Assembly (NCBI GenBank): GCA_936432065.2
Contig: OW386293.2
Span: 31,074,234-31,138,233, forward strand
Origin: Rutpela maculata
Lineage: Eukaryota; Arthropoda; Insecta; Coleoptera; Cerambycidae
Reading direction: 5' to 3'
DNA: 64,000 bases
Numbering within the stretch: the stretch's first letter is position 1; every line of letters begins with the position of its first letter. A program made the translations under genes and the position numbers. The notes beneath the pieces were generated by a model, which saw nothing but the letters and a program-made list of their open reading frames with translations, had not been told where the DNA came from and did no database searches. Below are positions 23,565 to 34,329 of the stretch, one piece after another.

Positions 23565-24492
23565 GAAATTTTGTTGAGGGTTCATGAAATTTGGTCGAGG
23601 CGCTTGCAATTGTGGAAAGCTAGACGTTGCGTTGGTTGGAAATTATACGTGCCAAAATTTAAAGGCGGTCTGTGCTGATTTTGGAAAGTACTGTTGGGTC
23701 GAGAAGGAGCTAAACTCTCTAAAGGCCTAAATGGATTTTGAGTATTTAGTGTGTTTGATCATTGTTGCGAATACAGAAAATTTTCTTCTTCAGTTACAAA
23801 GTCCATAGCTTTTTCTAAACTATCCGGGCTGCGTAAACGTACGTTACTTTGAACTTGACTAGAGAGGCCCTTATCAAAGGTTCTTAATGCTAATTCATCG
23901 TAATTTTTTAATCTAACAGTTTTTTCAGTTGCAGTCATTACTAGACTATTTAATTTTGAAATAATTAAACTCCTAGCATCTTGACGTCTCATACCAAAAA
24001 TTGTAAGGTGTTTCATTTTTTTGTGGACGCAAAACAATAAGATCCTGAACTAAACAGTCAATATCGCGTTGGTCTCCAAAAATACGAGTTAAAGCATTTT
24101 TTATTTCTGCCCAGGATCTTAATTCAATTGGAGACTCTTTTTAAACTAAGAGCTCTGCCATTTAGTTTGCCAATAATAGCTCGCAAAACGAAATTGTTAA
24201 TAAGTTGGTTATTAGGATCGAAAAAGGTAGTAAGCAAATTTTCACAATTATCAATAAATATTCCCAACGTGTGTGGGTTGCCGTTGTAATTTGGAACAGT
24301 GTCTATATAGAGTTTTAAAAGTTGATCATTTACTGGTAATGGTGCCGCTGGTATAGGTACCGGTATGGGTACCGGTCCCGGTGCTTCCTCGTGATCCGGC
24401 ATTGTAGAATTAATTTGACTTTGTGTTATATTACTGGCTACACTTAAATTATTTATTTGATTCACTAAATCACAAATATCGAAATCGGACAT
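23565..24492 (-). pseudogene. Gypsy-type gag, N-terminal and capsid part, frameshifted
   Basis: ATG at 24492 opens MSDFDICDLVNQINNLSVAS, followed by a Pro-rich stretch (PVPIPVPIPAAPLP) and the capsid-like YIDTVPNYNGNPHTLGIFID. A frameshift near 24125 moves reading to ELRSWAEIKNALTRIFGDQR, and another near 24020 to the segment with ALRTFDKGLSSQVQ and EKAMDFVTEEENFLY. Gag forms the particle shell of these retroelements. At least two frameshifts plus the 2.4-kb insertion make it dead. Confidence 0.85.
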
Positions 24493-24499
24493 AAATTAT

Positions 24500-25470
24500 T
24501 AGAACTTACGTATATGTTGAAAATTACAACTACACGCACTGTACTATAATAATATATTATAAAAACGCAAAGAAAAATGGGAATTAAAGGAAAATGAGCG
24601 CTTACATTAATCCTGTGATGGCGTGAAGCATCTTTTTCTTATAAAATAAATTTCTTAACACTACTGCCTTTAGGTTCTAACGATTCGTTCTTCTCCCAAG
24701 ACTTACAGCTAGTTTAGATTGTCCTCTACCAGTGGTGTATGACTTCTTTTTCCTTATTTGGGCTTGGGAGGTTGTTGGTTCGAAATAGTGAATTCCTTGT
24801 AGAAACAGATGGGACTCCTAGGGACGATTTTTGTTCACTAGTACACGTTTGATATTCACTCAAACTTCGCCCTTCAAATTCACCATCAACGAGACTGCGC
24901 CAGAAAAGATACTAGCCCTTATTAGAAGATTTTTAAAAACAATTTTTGTTACACACAAAATGAATTAAATTTTATTATTTCATGTTGCTCTTACAACGAA
25001 TAAAATATAACTGATTACAAAACATGGTTAATAGCCCAGTCGACGTATTTACCTACAAAAAGTTGCAAACTGTGTCAACTTTTTTTTAATGAGTTCGTGA
25101 AAGTGTGTAGAATAATATCCTGAAAAGTTTACATTTCGCTCGGGTGCAGAACATAAAAAAAATTTTTTTTATCCATTTTTTCAAAATTTTGAATTTAATC
25201 AAGCTAGAAAAAAATTAAAAATACATATGGATAGATCACCCACGGTTTTCCCTGAAAAGTGTAACGTTATAACTCGGAGCGAGATCCATGCGTGCACACG
25301 CTTGAATACGCATGACTGTGACACCGACGCACTGAATTACATGTCACTAAATCAGAATTTATGCAATATATATGAGTGTTGGTTCATTTAAAAGATGGAA
25401 ATTGTAGCTTTCTGATACTTTTTTGTTTTAAAAAATACAAGCAAAGGATGGATGGGGAAAAATATACTTA
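24500..25470. other. 5' flank of the gypsy remnant and unassigned DNA
   Basis: 24500-24887 is the untranslated leader between the candidate primer site and gag. Beyond 24900 no LTR repeat could be matched. 25095-25110 (TTAATGAGTTCGTGAAA) matches one arm of the hairpin at 27480. Confidence 0.3.
24888..24900 (-). other. Candidate primer-binding site of the gypsy element
   Basis: TGGCGCAGTCTCG on the minus strand lies about 400 bp upstream of the gag ATG, the expected place just inside a 5' LTR. TGGCGCAGTC resembles the Ser-tRNA-type site of some insect gypsy elements (from memory). No LTR pair is visible to confirm it. Confidence 0.35.
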
Positions 25471-25474
25471 TATA

Positions 25475-26076
25475 CAGTGTGTCCAAGATAGATGTAGCAA
25501 GAGGTGTAATGGACCAAAAATTTTGGAATTTTGGAATGGTATTTGGGGATTGAGTAAGAAAAGTTATTTAGAATGCAATTTTATACCTCTATACCAAATT
25601 TCAGGAATATGAAATTATTTTTTTGAAACTTCCCTTTTTTTGCGAATTAAGAGTTGAATTTATATTTAAAGTTGTGTAGGAGCAAATGTTAATCCTACTT
25701 TTAGCTTCTACATAACTTTAAATATTAATTCACAAAAAATAATTTCTATGCAGTTTTAATTAAATGGTTCAAAATAAAATACTAATTTATTGAAAAAATG
25801 GGAAGTTTCAAAAAATAATTTTTGAAATTTGGTATAGAAGTATAAAATTGCATTATAAATAACTTTTCTTAGTGGAATTTTTTCATATTTTGAAAAATAA
25901 AGGTACTTTATTAGTGGTGATTTTTACAACTTGATGATAAAACACCCTGTAGAACACCAAATCAAGTCATTTTTGGTATACTTTAGTTTTACAACAAGCA
26001 GGACTCAATCCCCAAATACCATTCCAACATTTTTGGTCCATTACACTTCTTGTTACATCTATCCTGGGACACACTA
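25475..26076. mobile_element. Tc1/mariner-like palindromic MITE, 602 bp
   Basis: Starts CAGTGTGTCCAAGATAGATG and ends in the complement of TAGTGTGTCCCAGGATAGAT, each bordered by TA, the mariner-type target duplication. Almost the whole element folds back on itself (for example ACCAAATTTCA against TGAAATTTGGT), with an extra block at about 25890-25985 in the right arm. No open frame. Confidence 0.88.
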
Positions 26077-26260
26077 TATATTATCACGCCAGAACTCAAT
26101 CGTCGCAATAAACAATATAGAAAAATAGCCGTTCAAAAAAATTCTTTCTTCATTGAGAACTGTTGAAAAGTATGTACACTTCATGATTATTATGGTTTAT
26201 TACGTTGTAGTAACGAGGATTAAAAAAAGGACATCTCAAATCATTTTAATTTCCTTTATG

Positions 26261-26726
26261 CAGGGGCGGCTTAAGGGCCGGGCAACGCGGCTGCCCGGGG
26301 CGCCGGCTCGCAAATGAGGGTAATATTTTTTTTTGGATTTCTAATAGTATCCACTCCATGAGGCGATAAATTTTTTTTTTAGATTTCTAATAGCCCTTCA
26401 TGAAGCGAGAAAAATTTTTTTTCAGATTCCAAATAGCACCCTTCCATGAGGCGAAAAAAATATTTTTTTTTTGGATTTCTATTTGTATTCTCTCCATGAG
26501 GTGGATTTTTGGATTTTTATTGGCACCCCCCCCCATGAGGCGATAAGCGATAAAAAAATTCAAATTTCTAATAGCACCCCGCCCCATGAGGCGATAAAAA
26601 GTAGTGATCGCGGAGTCCGAAGGGATATACTTGTATTTTAGTATGAAGTACGTCCGTGATGACCTCAGGAAAGGGCGCCAAAAAGTGCTCCCGCCCGGGT
26701 GGAAAATTTACCTTGATCCGCCCCTG
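26261..26726. mobile_element. hAT-type MITE with 8-bp target duplication and internal tandem repeat
   Basis: CAGGGGCGGCTTAAGG opens the element and CCTTGATCCGCCCCTG closes it. CCTTTATG flanks both sides perfectly (26253-26260, 26727-26734). Inside, a ~58-bp unit (CCCATGAGGCGATAAA, T-run, TTTCTAATAGCACCC) is repeated about five times at 26330-26600. The short length and lack of coding point to a MITE moved by a hAT transposase elsewhere. Confidence 0.93.
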
Positions 26727-26734
26727 CCTTTATG

Positions 26735-27479
26735 ATTTTTTTTATAAATATATGTATGTATTGTAGGCTGTAACTTGTCCAGAAATTGACCCATTGGAAA
26801 AAATAAAATATCACTATTTCGGAAAAATGTATACTTTTCGAATGTTCAAACTCAAATTCGTTTACTTGTATGCATTTTTTTGAAAATATAATCAATCAGA
26901 TCATGATAAGAAATTGCGATTTTCACGATCTTATCCTTATAACTATGAAAATATCTTTGATTGTTCTGAATACAAATTCTGAAACTTTTCCAATACATTA
27001 ACAAATGTATAAGGAATCCATTGGATATAGCTAAAATGTGGATAGGTTTACCTGTAATAAATACAATACGGTAAAGGCACGTAAAAATTCATGCAAGCGA
27101 TTCAGCGGCTATGTGTGGTGTCTATGTATGCGTTCATAATTATATATTTTCCCTCCATACTCACTATTTATCCTCCTATTCACAAAATGTTTAAAACGTG
27201 TAATCAGAAAGAGAAAAAAGCTTTATTTTACTCGATAGAAAAACTAAAAATTTTTAGAGGTCCCATAGTATGCATTTAACCATGCGTTAGCCGCGTAGTG
27301 ACAAGGTTATTTCACTATTTTTTTCCAGGAATACCGTGGCTTTAGCGATAAATTTTATTAAAACATTTTTTGTTCAGAATGACGTGGTCTATCCACCTGT
27401 ATTTTTTATTTTTCCTGCCCTGACTTAATTTTAAAATTTTGAAAAAAATTGGTAAAAAAATTTTTTCAGGATATTATTC
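26735..27479. other. No recognisable gene
   Basis: AT-rich, short frames only, no repeat match noticed. Confidence 0.4.
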
Positions 27480-27526
27480 TTTTAATGAGTTCGTGAAAAT
27501 GTATAATTTTCACGAACTCATTAAAA
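27480..27526. repeat. Perfect 21-bp stem hairpin
   Basis: TTTTAATGAGTTCGTGAAAA plus one base pairs exactly with its complement across the 5-nt loop GTATA. One arm is also found at 25095. Probably the collapsed core of a palindromic repeat. Confidence 0.85.
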
Positions 27527-27624
27527 AAAAAATTATTCGGTTTGCAACTTTTTGTGGGTTTCACTATAAAATGTTCTGTCGTCTGGGCTATAATAAAAGT
27601 GTGTTAACATGTCCTTATCTAGTG

Positions 27625-27840
27625 TCGGTGTTCGGTTTGTTGCAGATGTCAGCGAGGTGGATGACATAACTCGCATGTTTCGGGACCCACTTGCTCCTCT
27701 TCCGTTGTAAATTTTGTTTACTTTCTGAATGTCTAGGTATTTTTTTTCTAAAACGAAAAAAAAAACGGTGGGAATTTTTGGTGGGAAGCTCCAAAAAACG
27801 TAAAGAAAGCCTATTTCCAGAACTACCATGAATTTTTCCA
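27625..27840. repeat. Dispersed repeat, inverted copy of 18815-19095
   Basis: Carries the complement of the landmarks listed for the 18.8-kb copy, slightly shorter because the middle is deleted. Confidence 0.75.
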
Positions 27841-28464
27841 GGTAAGGGCCCTATATGGTCTCTAATGCCTGGAGTATTATTGAAGACATAGTTCAAATCG
27901 ACCAAAAAATGACATTTTTAGTGGGGTGGTCCGCTTTTGAATGGATCACTCGGTATCTAAACAATTTTAATTTTCTAATATTTTCCGGAAGGTCCTTTCG
28001 ATTCTCTCGCCAAATACAACACGGAATGAGATATCTCGAGAACATTTTCCTTGCTATCTAATACGCTTGCAAGTGCCCTTATACAAAGCTTGAGATTTCT
28101 ACTTTATTTTTCGACTTACCGTGTATAAATGTTTATTATGTTTACAAACAACCATTTTTCTAAAATCTCATATTTTTTAACAGAGTTCAAAAAGTTTAAA
28201 AAGGAAGAGGTTCTGTATGTATGTTTTTTTCATATCTGTTCAATGATTACTCTGACATAGCTTAAGCGATTTCTCTCAAACCTGTTGCAAATTGTAGGCT
28301 ATGGTCCGGTGGTGATCCCCTACTAAATTTATAAAGCTAGTTCAAGGAAAATTGGCAACATTCGCATGGTGTCCAACATAAAGAAATTTCACATACATAG
28401 TTTCACTACATAGAAGTTAAATAAATAAAAGAAGCTGCTGAAAAGGTTTAAAAAAATTTAAAAA
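27841..28464. other. No recognisable gene
   Basis: No coding or repeat structure recognised apart from a microsatellite-free AT-rich background. Confidence 0.35.
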
Positions 28465-28765
28465 AAAAATCGAACCGCTTTCAAAAATATCTCTAAAAAG
28501 AAATAAATAAAATTTCACTTAATTTTAAAAATTTCTGTCTATTAGTAGAAAGTAGCAAGGAACCTTATTACCTAATATCAATTTGAAATCGGTGCAAAGA
28601 TACGTTCAAAAATACGTTTTGCACCGATCTCAAATTGATATTAAGTAATAAGGTACGGTTCCTTGCTACTTTCCACTAATAGAGGTAGAGGTTCCAGGTA
28701 GACAGATCTTTGTAAAACTGAGTAAAAATTTATTTCTTTTTAGAGATATTTCTTGAAGGAGATTC
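28465..28765. mobile_element. 300-bp palindromic MITE
   Basis: Inner arms (AGTAGCAAGGAACC...ATCAATTTGA against its complement) and outer arms (ATCTCTAAAAAGAAATAAA against TTTATTTCTTTTTAGAGAT) fold around a centre near 28612. Ends immediately before a Helentron-like copy. Confidence 0.8.
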
Positions 28766-29347
28766 AATTTTACTTCCACATCCAGTGGAAGTATAGTAAC
28801 GACAAAAAATTTTTAAAAAATTTTTATTGTTCAAATAGGCTTAGGATGTCACGAAACGTCGAGATTTTAAATTTGAGCGAAAAAAAAATTTCTGTCTGTC
28901 GGTCTGTCTGTAACTTTTTTGTGCGCACGATTACTCTGGAACCGTTTGAGATATTGACTTAAAATTTGGTACACATATGTACTTTAATGAGATCTAGAAC
29001 TAGATTACATTTTCATCTTGTTCCGTCGAAGGGTTGGGGAATAAATTGTGGTAAATTTGGTATATAAAATTGGTATTTAGTATATACAAGAGAAGCTAAG
29101 GTCTCAAAAAAAGTTTTGGCATTAGCCACCCCCTTACCACCCCCACCCCATTATTAAAGGGGATGAAAAAAAATGTGATTTAGTGTGTGTACAAGAACCA
29201 GAAACCTCAAAATGTTTTTTTACTTCATCCACCCCAACCACCACCCCCTATCACCACCCCCACCCCGCTACCGATGTGGGGTATCGTTTTATGGATTTTT
29301 GGGGTAGAGGATTTCAAATATTATATTATTAAAGTTCCGTAAACAAT

Positions 29348-30869
29348 TGAGAGGATCGGAAGTAAAAGGGTTTAAGTGCACTTTTTAAAAAATATGAACT
29401 AAGTACAAAATACCAGACTTAAAAGCTATCTCAACTTGGAGGTAAAATGGTACAAGTAAATTTCACAACCCTCGGCACCATCTATTGTGAAGTAGAAAAA
29501 CTTATACAAATATTTACTAAAAAAAATGTGGTAAAATGATTTAAGTGCACTTGAACCTTTTTACTAGTAGCTAGTATTATTTTTAATTCCTCGTGTGTTT
29601 TTACTTCAGAGAATAATCAATATTTATGACATTGAAACAAAAACAAACCCAGCCTGGACCCTCTAATCTGGACCATTTCTAGTCGACACTAGATCCAGAC
29701 GATGAAAACACTGGGATAGCAAAAACTAAAAAAACCGCTGCCCAAGGAATCACTACTTCCACATCCACATTTTTTATCCAAATCACTCACAACGAAAAAA
29801 TTTTGTATGTGGAAATAATTGTTTATGGAACTTTAATAATATAATATTTGAAATCCTCTGTCCCAAAAAACCTTAAAACGATACCCCACATCGGTAGCGG
29901 GGTGGGGTAGTGGGGGTGGATGAAGTAAAAAAAAGTTTTGAGGTGTCTGGTTCTTGTACACGCACTAAATCACATTTTTTTCATCCCCTTTAATAAGGGT
30001 GAGGGTGGTAATGAGGGATTGCTAATGCCAAAATTTTTTTGAGACCTTAGCTTCTCTTGTATATACTAAATACCAATTTTATAGACTCTTACCTGCTTGA
30101 TTTACCTATTTTCCCCAAATTTACCCCAATTTACCCCCCCCCCCCACTCTTCGACGGAACAAGATGAAAATATAATCTAGTTCTAGATCTCGTTAAAGTA
30201 CATACGTGTACCAAATTTCAAGTCAATATCTCAAACGGTACCAGAGTAAGCGTGCGCACGAAAAAAGTTAGACAGACAGACCGACAGACAGAAATTTTTT
30301 TTCGCTCAAACTTAAAATCTCGACGTTTCGTGACATTCTAATCCTATTTGAACAATAAAAGTTTTTTAAAATTTTTTTGTCGTTACTATACTTCCACTGG
30401 ACGTGGAAGTAAAAGAAGAAAGAATCAAACTCCAACTATGACAAAAACAAACCCAGCCTGGACCCTCTAATCTGGACCATTCCCAGTCGACACTAGATCC
30501 AGACGATGAAAATACTGACGATGACAACTGTCTAATTGATTCAGATTACGAATAAAATTGCATTACAAATTTTTAATTCTTAAAAATAAAGTTTTTTTAG
30601 TACAGTATTTGCACTTGAATAATTTTTCCACCAATATTTCTGAAAAAAGCATAACGGTTCAAGTACATTAAAAAAAAATAACTGGCAAAAAATAAAAAAT
30701 TTAAACAAATTTTTTTCTTACTGATGTTTCTATGCCCGTATACAAACTTACAATAATAATACTGTTTTGCAAATTTTTTCCTGGAATTTTCAAATGTAAG
30801 TTAAATGTAAAGCCAATTTTCTCAGTACTATAAAAAGTGCACTTAAACCCTTTTACTTCCGATCCCCTC
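29348..30869. mobile_element. 1.52-kb TIR transposon with AATT target duplication
   Basis: Left end GAGAGGATCGGAAGTAAAAG and right end (reversed) GAGGGGATCGGAAGTAAAAG, followed on both sides by GGTTTAAGTGCACTTTT. AATT is duplicated relative to the uninterrupted target in other copies. AAGTGCACTT motifs recur inside (29544), as transposase-binding subterminal repeats often do. Near the right side a frame ends DPDDENTDDDNCLIDSDYE then stop (30500-30555), an acidic C-terminus of unknown protein. I cannot assign a superfamily. Confidence 0.85.
29728..30411 (-). mobile_element. Helentron/DINE-1-like element, near full length
   Basis: Complete on the minus strand from CCGCTGCCCAAGGAATCACT to the terminal hairpin CCACTGGACGTGGAAGT. 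Lies inside the 1.5-kb TIR transposon and is flanked by direct copies of a ~77-bp host segment (29637-29713 and 30441-30517). Confidence 0.9.
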
Positions 30870-31079
30870 AATTATTTCCACATACAAAATTTTTTCGTTG
30901 TGAGTGACTTGGATAGAAAATCTGGATGTGGAAGTAGTGATTCCTTGGGCAGCGGTTTTTTATTTTTTTATGTTATACAAGAACATTTGAGGTATGCCCG
31001 AATCAAATACAGTATTAATTTTTTCGATAAAAAATTGCATAATAGCCGATCTCAAAAATCGACCTATTTATTGAAAAGA

Positions 31080-31690
31080 TAAAAAGTTAAAATGTTGGTA
31101 GATGGCCAAATAAAGCTTCGAGTGCTACGTCCAAAATTGAATTAAAAAAAATTTAATTGGTTAATTCGTTCCAAAGTATTATTTCTATCTTACATAACAT
31201 ACACTCTGTAAGAAATACCGAAATAGATAACATAAAAGGTGTTAATTTATTTGTGATTTATACAAGCATTCTGAATTTGAAAATGAATTTAAATACTTAG
31301 GATCAATATTTTTTCCTTAACTGAAACCAAAATATATTACATAATATAAAATTTTGTTCCTTACCATGAAATTCATGTTGTTTTGGTGACAGTTTCACTT
31401 ATGGTATTTTTAAGTCAGCAATACCACTTTATATAAACAAGTATGCAAAAAAATAAAACTAGTTTTTAAAATTGGTGATATTTAACTTTGACTAGGTAAT
31501 AAAAATACCTTCTTTATCTTATTTTTAAAATTCTAGGCCAAAGGAATATTTTTAAGTGTCTTTCTGAACGTAATTCGAAGAGCATAAAGACGCCCAAACA
31601 CATGAATATATTCATATCCATGGGCGTCAACCAATAGAATTAAAACCAGTTTTAACTTTTTGGAATCTTTTTCTTTATCATCAGTTCTTG
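31080..31690. other. No recognisable gene
   Basis: AT-rich; no repeat or coding signal recognised. Confidence 0.35.
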
Positions 31691-31704
31691 ATGCCTCAAG
31701 CTAT

Positions 31705-31875
31705 TTCACAAAAAAGGTTATAGCTGAGGAATGCAATAACTGTTACATCGGTCAAGAAGGAAGGGCAATTAATATAAGATACACTGAACATTTAAACTCA
31801 TTCAAAATTAGTAAAAATATTTCAAATTTTGCGAATAATTTTTTAGAAACCGACCATACTTTCCCGTCAATATAA
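31705..31875 (+). pseudogene. GIY-YIG endonuclease scrap, Penelope-like element
   Basis: Reads EECNNCYIGQEGRAINIRYTEH followed by FANNFLETDHTF before a stop. CxxCYIGQ.GR....R..EH is the hallmark of the GIY-YIG nuclease at the C-terminus of Penelope-like retroelements, which cuts target DNA. No reverse transcriptase is adjacent, so only the tail survives. Confidence 0.78.
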
Positions 31876-32149
31876 TAAGTTTACTAGAAACCGAGGGGCA
31901 AACCGCAGGGGAAATCTGGGAAAATCAAGGGCAAATCACAGGAAACCTTCATTGAAATAAAACATTTTGCATGCTCGATTAGAGTTTTGACGTCAGCGTA
32001 GAGCGATTTAGTTAGTACTCACAGTCAGTTGAGCTGTTTTTAAACACGACATTTTAATGTAGTTAAAGGTTTGATGTTCTGCTGACAACTCAGAAGTAGA
32101 CTACCAATAAATATAAATAAAAAAAGCAAGCAAGAGTTCATAAAAATAA
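31876..32149. other. No feature recognised
   Basis: Short AT-rich spacer between the GIY-YIG scrap and a Helentron-like fragment. Confidence 0.3.
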
Positions 32150-32446
32150 AATTGGGATTTAGTGTATGTACGTGAAGCCAAGGTATCAAAATATTTTTGG
32201 CTTCAGTCACCTTCGCGATCCCCCCCATTAATACTCACACCCCATTATTAAAATTGGTAAAAATATTAAATTGTGATTTAGTGTGTATGTACAAAAACCA
32301 AAGACCTCCAATTTTTTTGGGACATAGTCGCTCCCACTACCTAGTGGAATGCAAATATAATATCAACATTTTTTTCATTGTAAAATTTTTTTTTAGGAAA
32401 TGTGGATGTGAAAGTAGGCATTCCTTAGTTGGCGGTTTTTTTTGTA
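32150..32446 (+). mobile_element. Helentron/DINE-1-like element, right half, diverged
   Basis: Carries GTGATTTAGTGTGTATGTAC, the C-rich tracts and a mutated right end TGTGGATGTGAAAGTAGGCA, TTCCTTAGTTGGCGG plus T-run. Confidence 0.75.
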
Positions 32447-33800
32447 TTTTTCTTAACATATTCATTTAAAATGTTCATTTTTGCTACGTTCCCCTTTATT
32501 TCTGAAATACTGGGCGAAAATTCTTTAAAATGAAATTGAAGTGAATAAATTCTATAAATTAAAATCTTGTATGATGTAGGTAGTAACTATTAGTTTTTGC
32601 TATATTATTATTATTATAAAACTGAAAAAAAAAACTACTTTTGATAATCGCTGCTAGTGTTTTCATTAAATCTTATCTTCTTTATAATCTACGACATCTA
32701 ACACTTTTCTACAATTTGTGAGACTACAAACGATTTCCCTATTTATTAGCCTATTAATAATACTATCTGTGTAGGTATCACAAGGGGACACTGTCTCTTT
32801 TATAGAGTTATTTATTTCATATGTTGACATGAAATCGGCTCCTCTGCCTGAGGGTTTATTTCACATCATTTTTTCTGATGTAGAGGAAATGTATTCCTGT
32901 GTTTTTCCTGGACCAGTTATATAAAAAATACTCCAGAGAGAGAAGGTATTGAGATAATACATTAACAATTTGAAAATACTAACCTGGAATTGAGAAATAT
33001 TCTAAAGAATATCATAAAGCTCCAATATGTTTATAGGTGGAATAACTAGTGCTCGTTGTGGACACAAACAAGATGACTAAATTGTTTCAAAAAAAGATAC
33101 ATTCTTCTTAAATATACTTAATTTCCAAGTTAATGAACTGACTTTTTGCACAGCACGACACTTGCTTGTATAATATAGTAAATAAGTATTATAGTTTTTA
33201 AAAGCCACTGAACAACTTCATAGCCAATATTTTCCTCTTTTTCCATTTTTTTGCCTTATTTTTATTGAAAAAACTTTTTCACCGTTCAATTTATCTAAAG
33301 ACTGAAATTAATTTGCGCCTGGAAAAGTTATGGGATTTTTTGGCCTCTATCGATGTAATCTCTAACAATGATTCAATTAATATTTTTTTCTTTTCACAAA
33401 ATTAAGCTGCAAAAATAAAATGTATAAAAGGTTAGATAAAAAATATTATTATATTTGCCACCCTTCAAGTTGTTTCTTTTTACTTGTAGTCTTAGCACCC
33501 AGCAAAGTTAACTCTGTTTTCAATTGTAAAATAACCATATTTGTTAAGTTTAGCTTTTAGAAACAGAAAATTAAATCGATTCACGGTCACTAAACTGATT
33601 GAAAGGTGGGGTTAGAGTAATACCACCTTCGATTGAAGCTCTAAAGGGAAATTTGTAAACTATGATTATAGTTATTTGCGATTCAAGAGGCCCGCGGTTT
33701 TTTGTTAAATTTGTTTAATACATAGGTATAAGTATATGTCATGTTTCAACATTTTTGTAGAAATATGTTTCTTGAAAAAGATGGCAAAAATGCTCCCCTG
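32447..33800. other. No recognisable gene
   Basis: AT-rich; no coding or repeat feature recognised. Confidence 0.35.
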
Positions 33801-33824
33801 TTTGAATATCCGTGGGCAAATTGG

Positions 33825-34290
33825 ACAGGATAACCCATGGATATCGATTCTATTACATCCGTAGGATATAGATATTTTGTACACCTATAGGATACCGACA
33901 TCCCGTCGGGATATCCGTAGGCAATTATGGATATCCGTAGGATATCCATAATTGGATCTTTACAGGACATTAATATCCAATCAGTCAACCCTGGGATGAC
34001 CTAGGGATAAGTCTAAGGGATATCCCAAATCTGGAACAACGGGACTATAATAGGATATCCTCAGGATATCATGTGCTGCCTGGGCGTAGGCTTGGTACTT
34101 TCATCTATAGATAGTGATATTTAATCTGCAGAATAAGGTTTATCCTGAAGATAAGCAAGAAATCGGTATTTTCACCTACAAATAGTGAAATCCACCAGAT
34201 AAATATGCCTTATCCCTAGGATAACCTATCCGGCACCCAGACCTTCGGATAACGGTTTTATCTAATGGATAAAAATAACTACGACCACGC
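33825..34290. repeat. Block of short palindromes (GGATATCC and TTATCC/GGATAA)
   Basis: GGATATC(C) occurs at least seven times in 33830-34075, including CGTAGGATATCCATAATTGG, and ends TGATATCC-type before GTGCTGCCTGGGCG. 34100-34290 continues with TTATCC/GGATAA pairs. The composition resembles MITE termini, but I could not match two ends. Confidence 0.6.
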
Positions 34291-34329
34291 GTTTCGCTGT
34301 GATTGACAGAATTGCTATTTTATCTTCTA

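Larger units (their letters stand above)
28771..30962 (+). mobile_element. Helentron/DINE-1-like element interrupted by a 1.5-kb transposon
   Basis: 28771-29347 is the left part with the terminal hairpin ACTTCCACATCCAGTGGAAG; the right part resumes at 30870 with AATTATTTCCACATACAAAA and ends with TCCTTGGGCAGCGG plus T-run. The break falls exactly within the family sequence AAACAATTATTTCC, which dates the 1.5-kb insertion after this copy. Confidence 0.9.
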
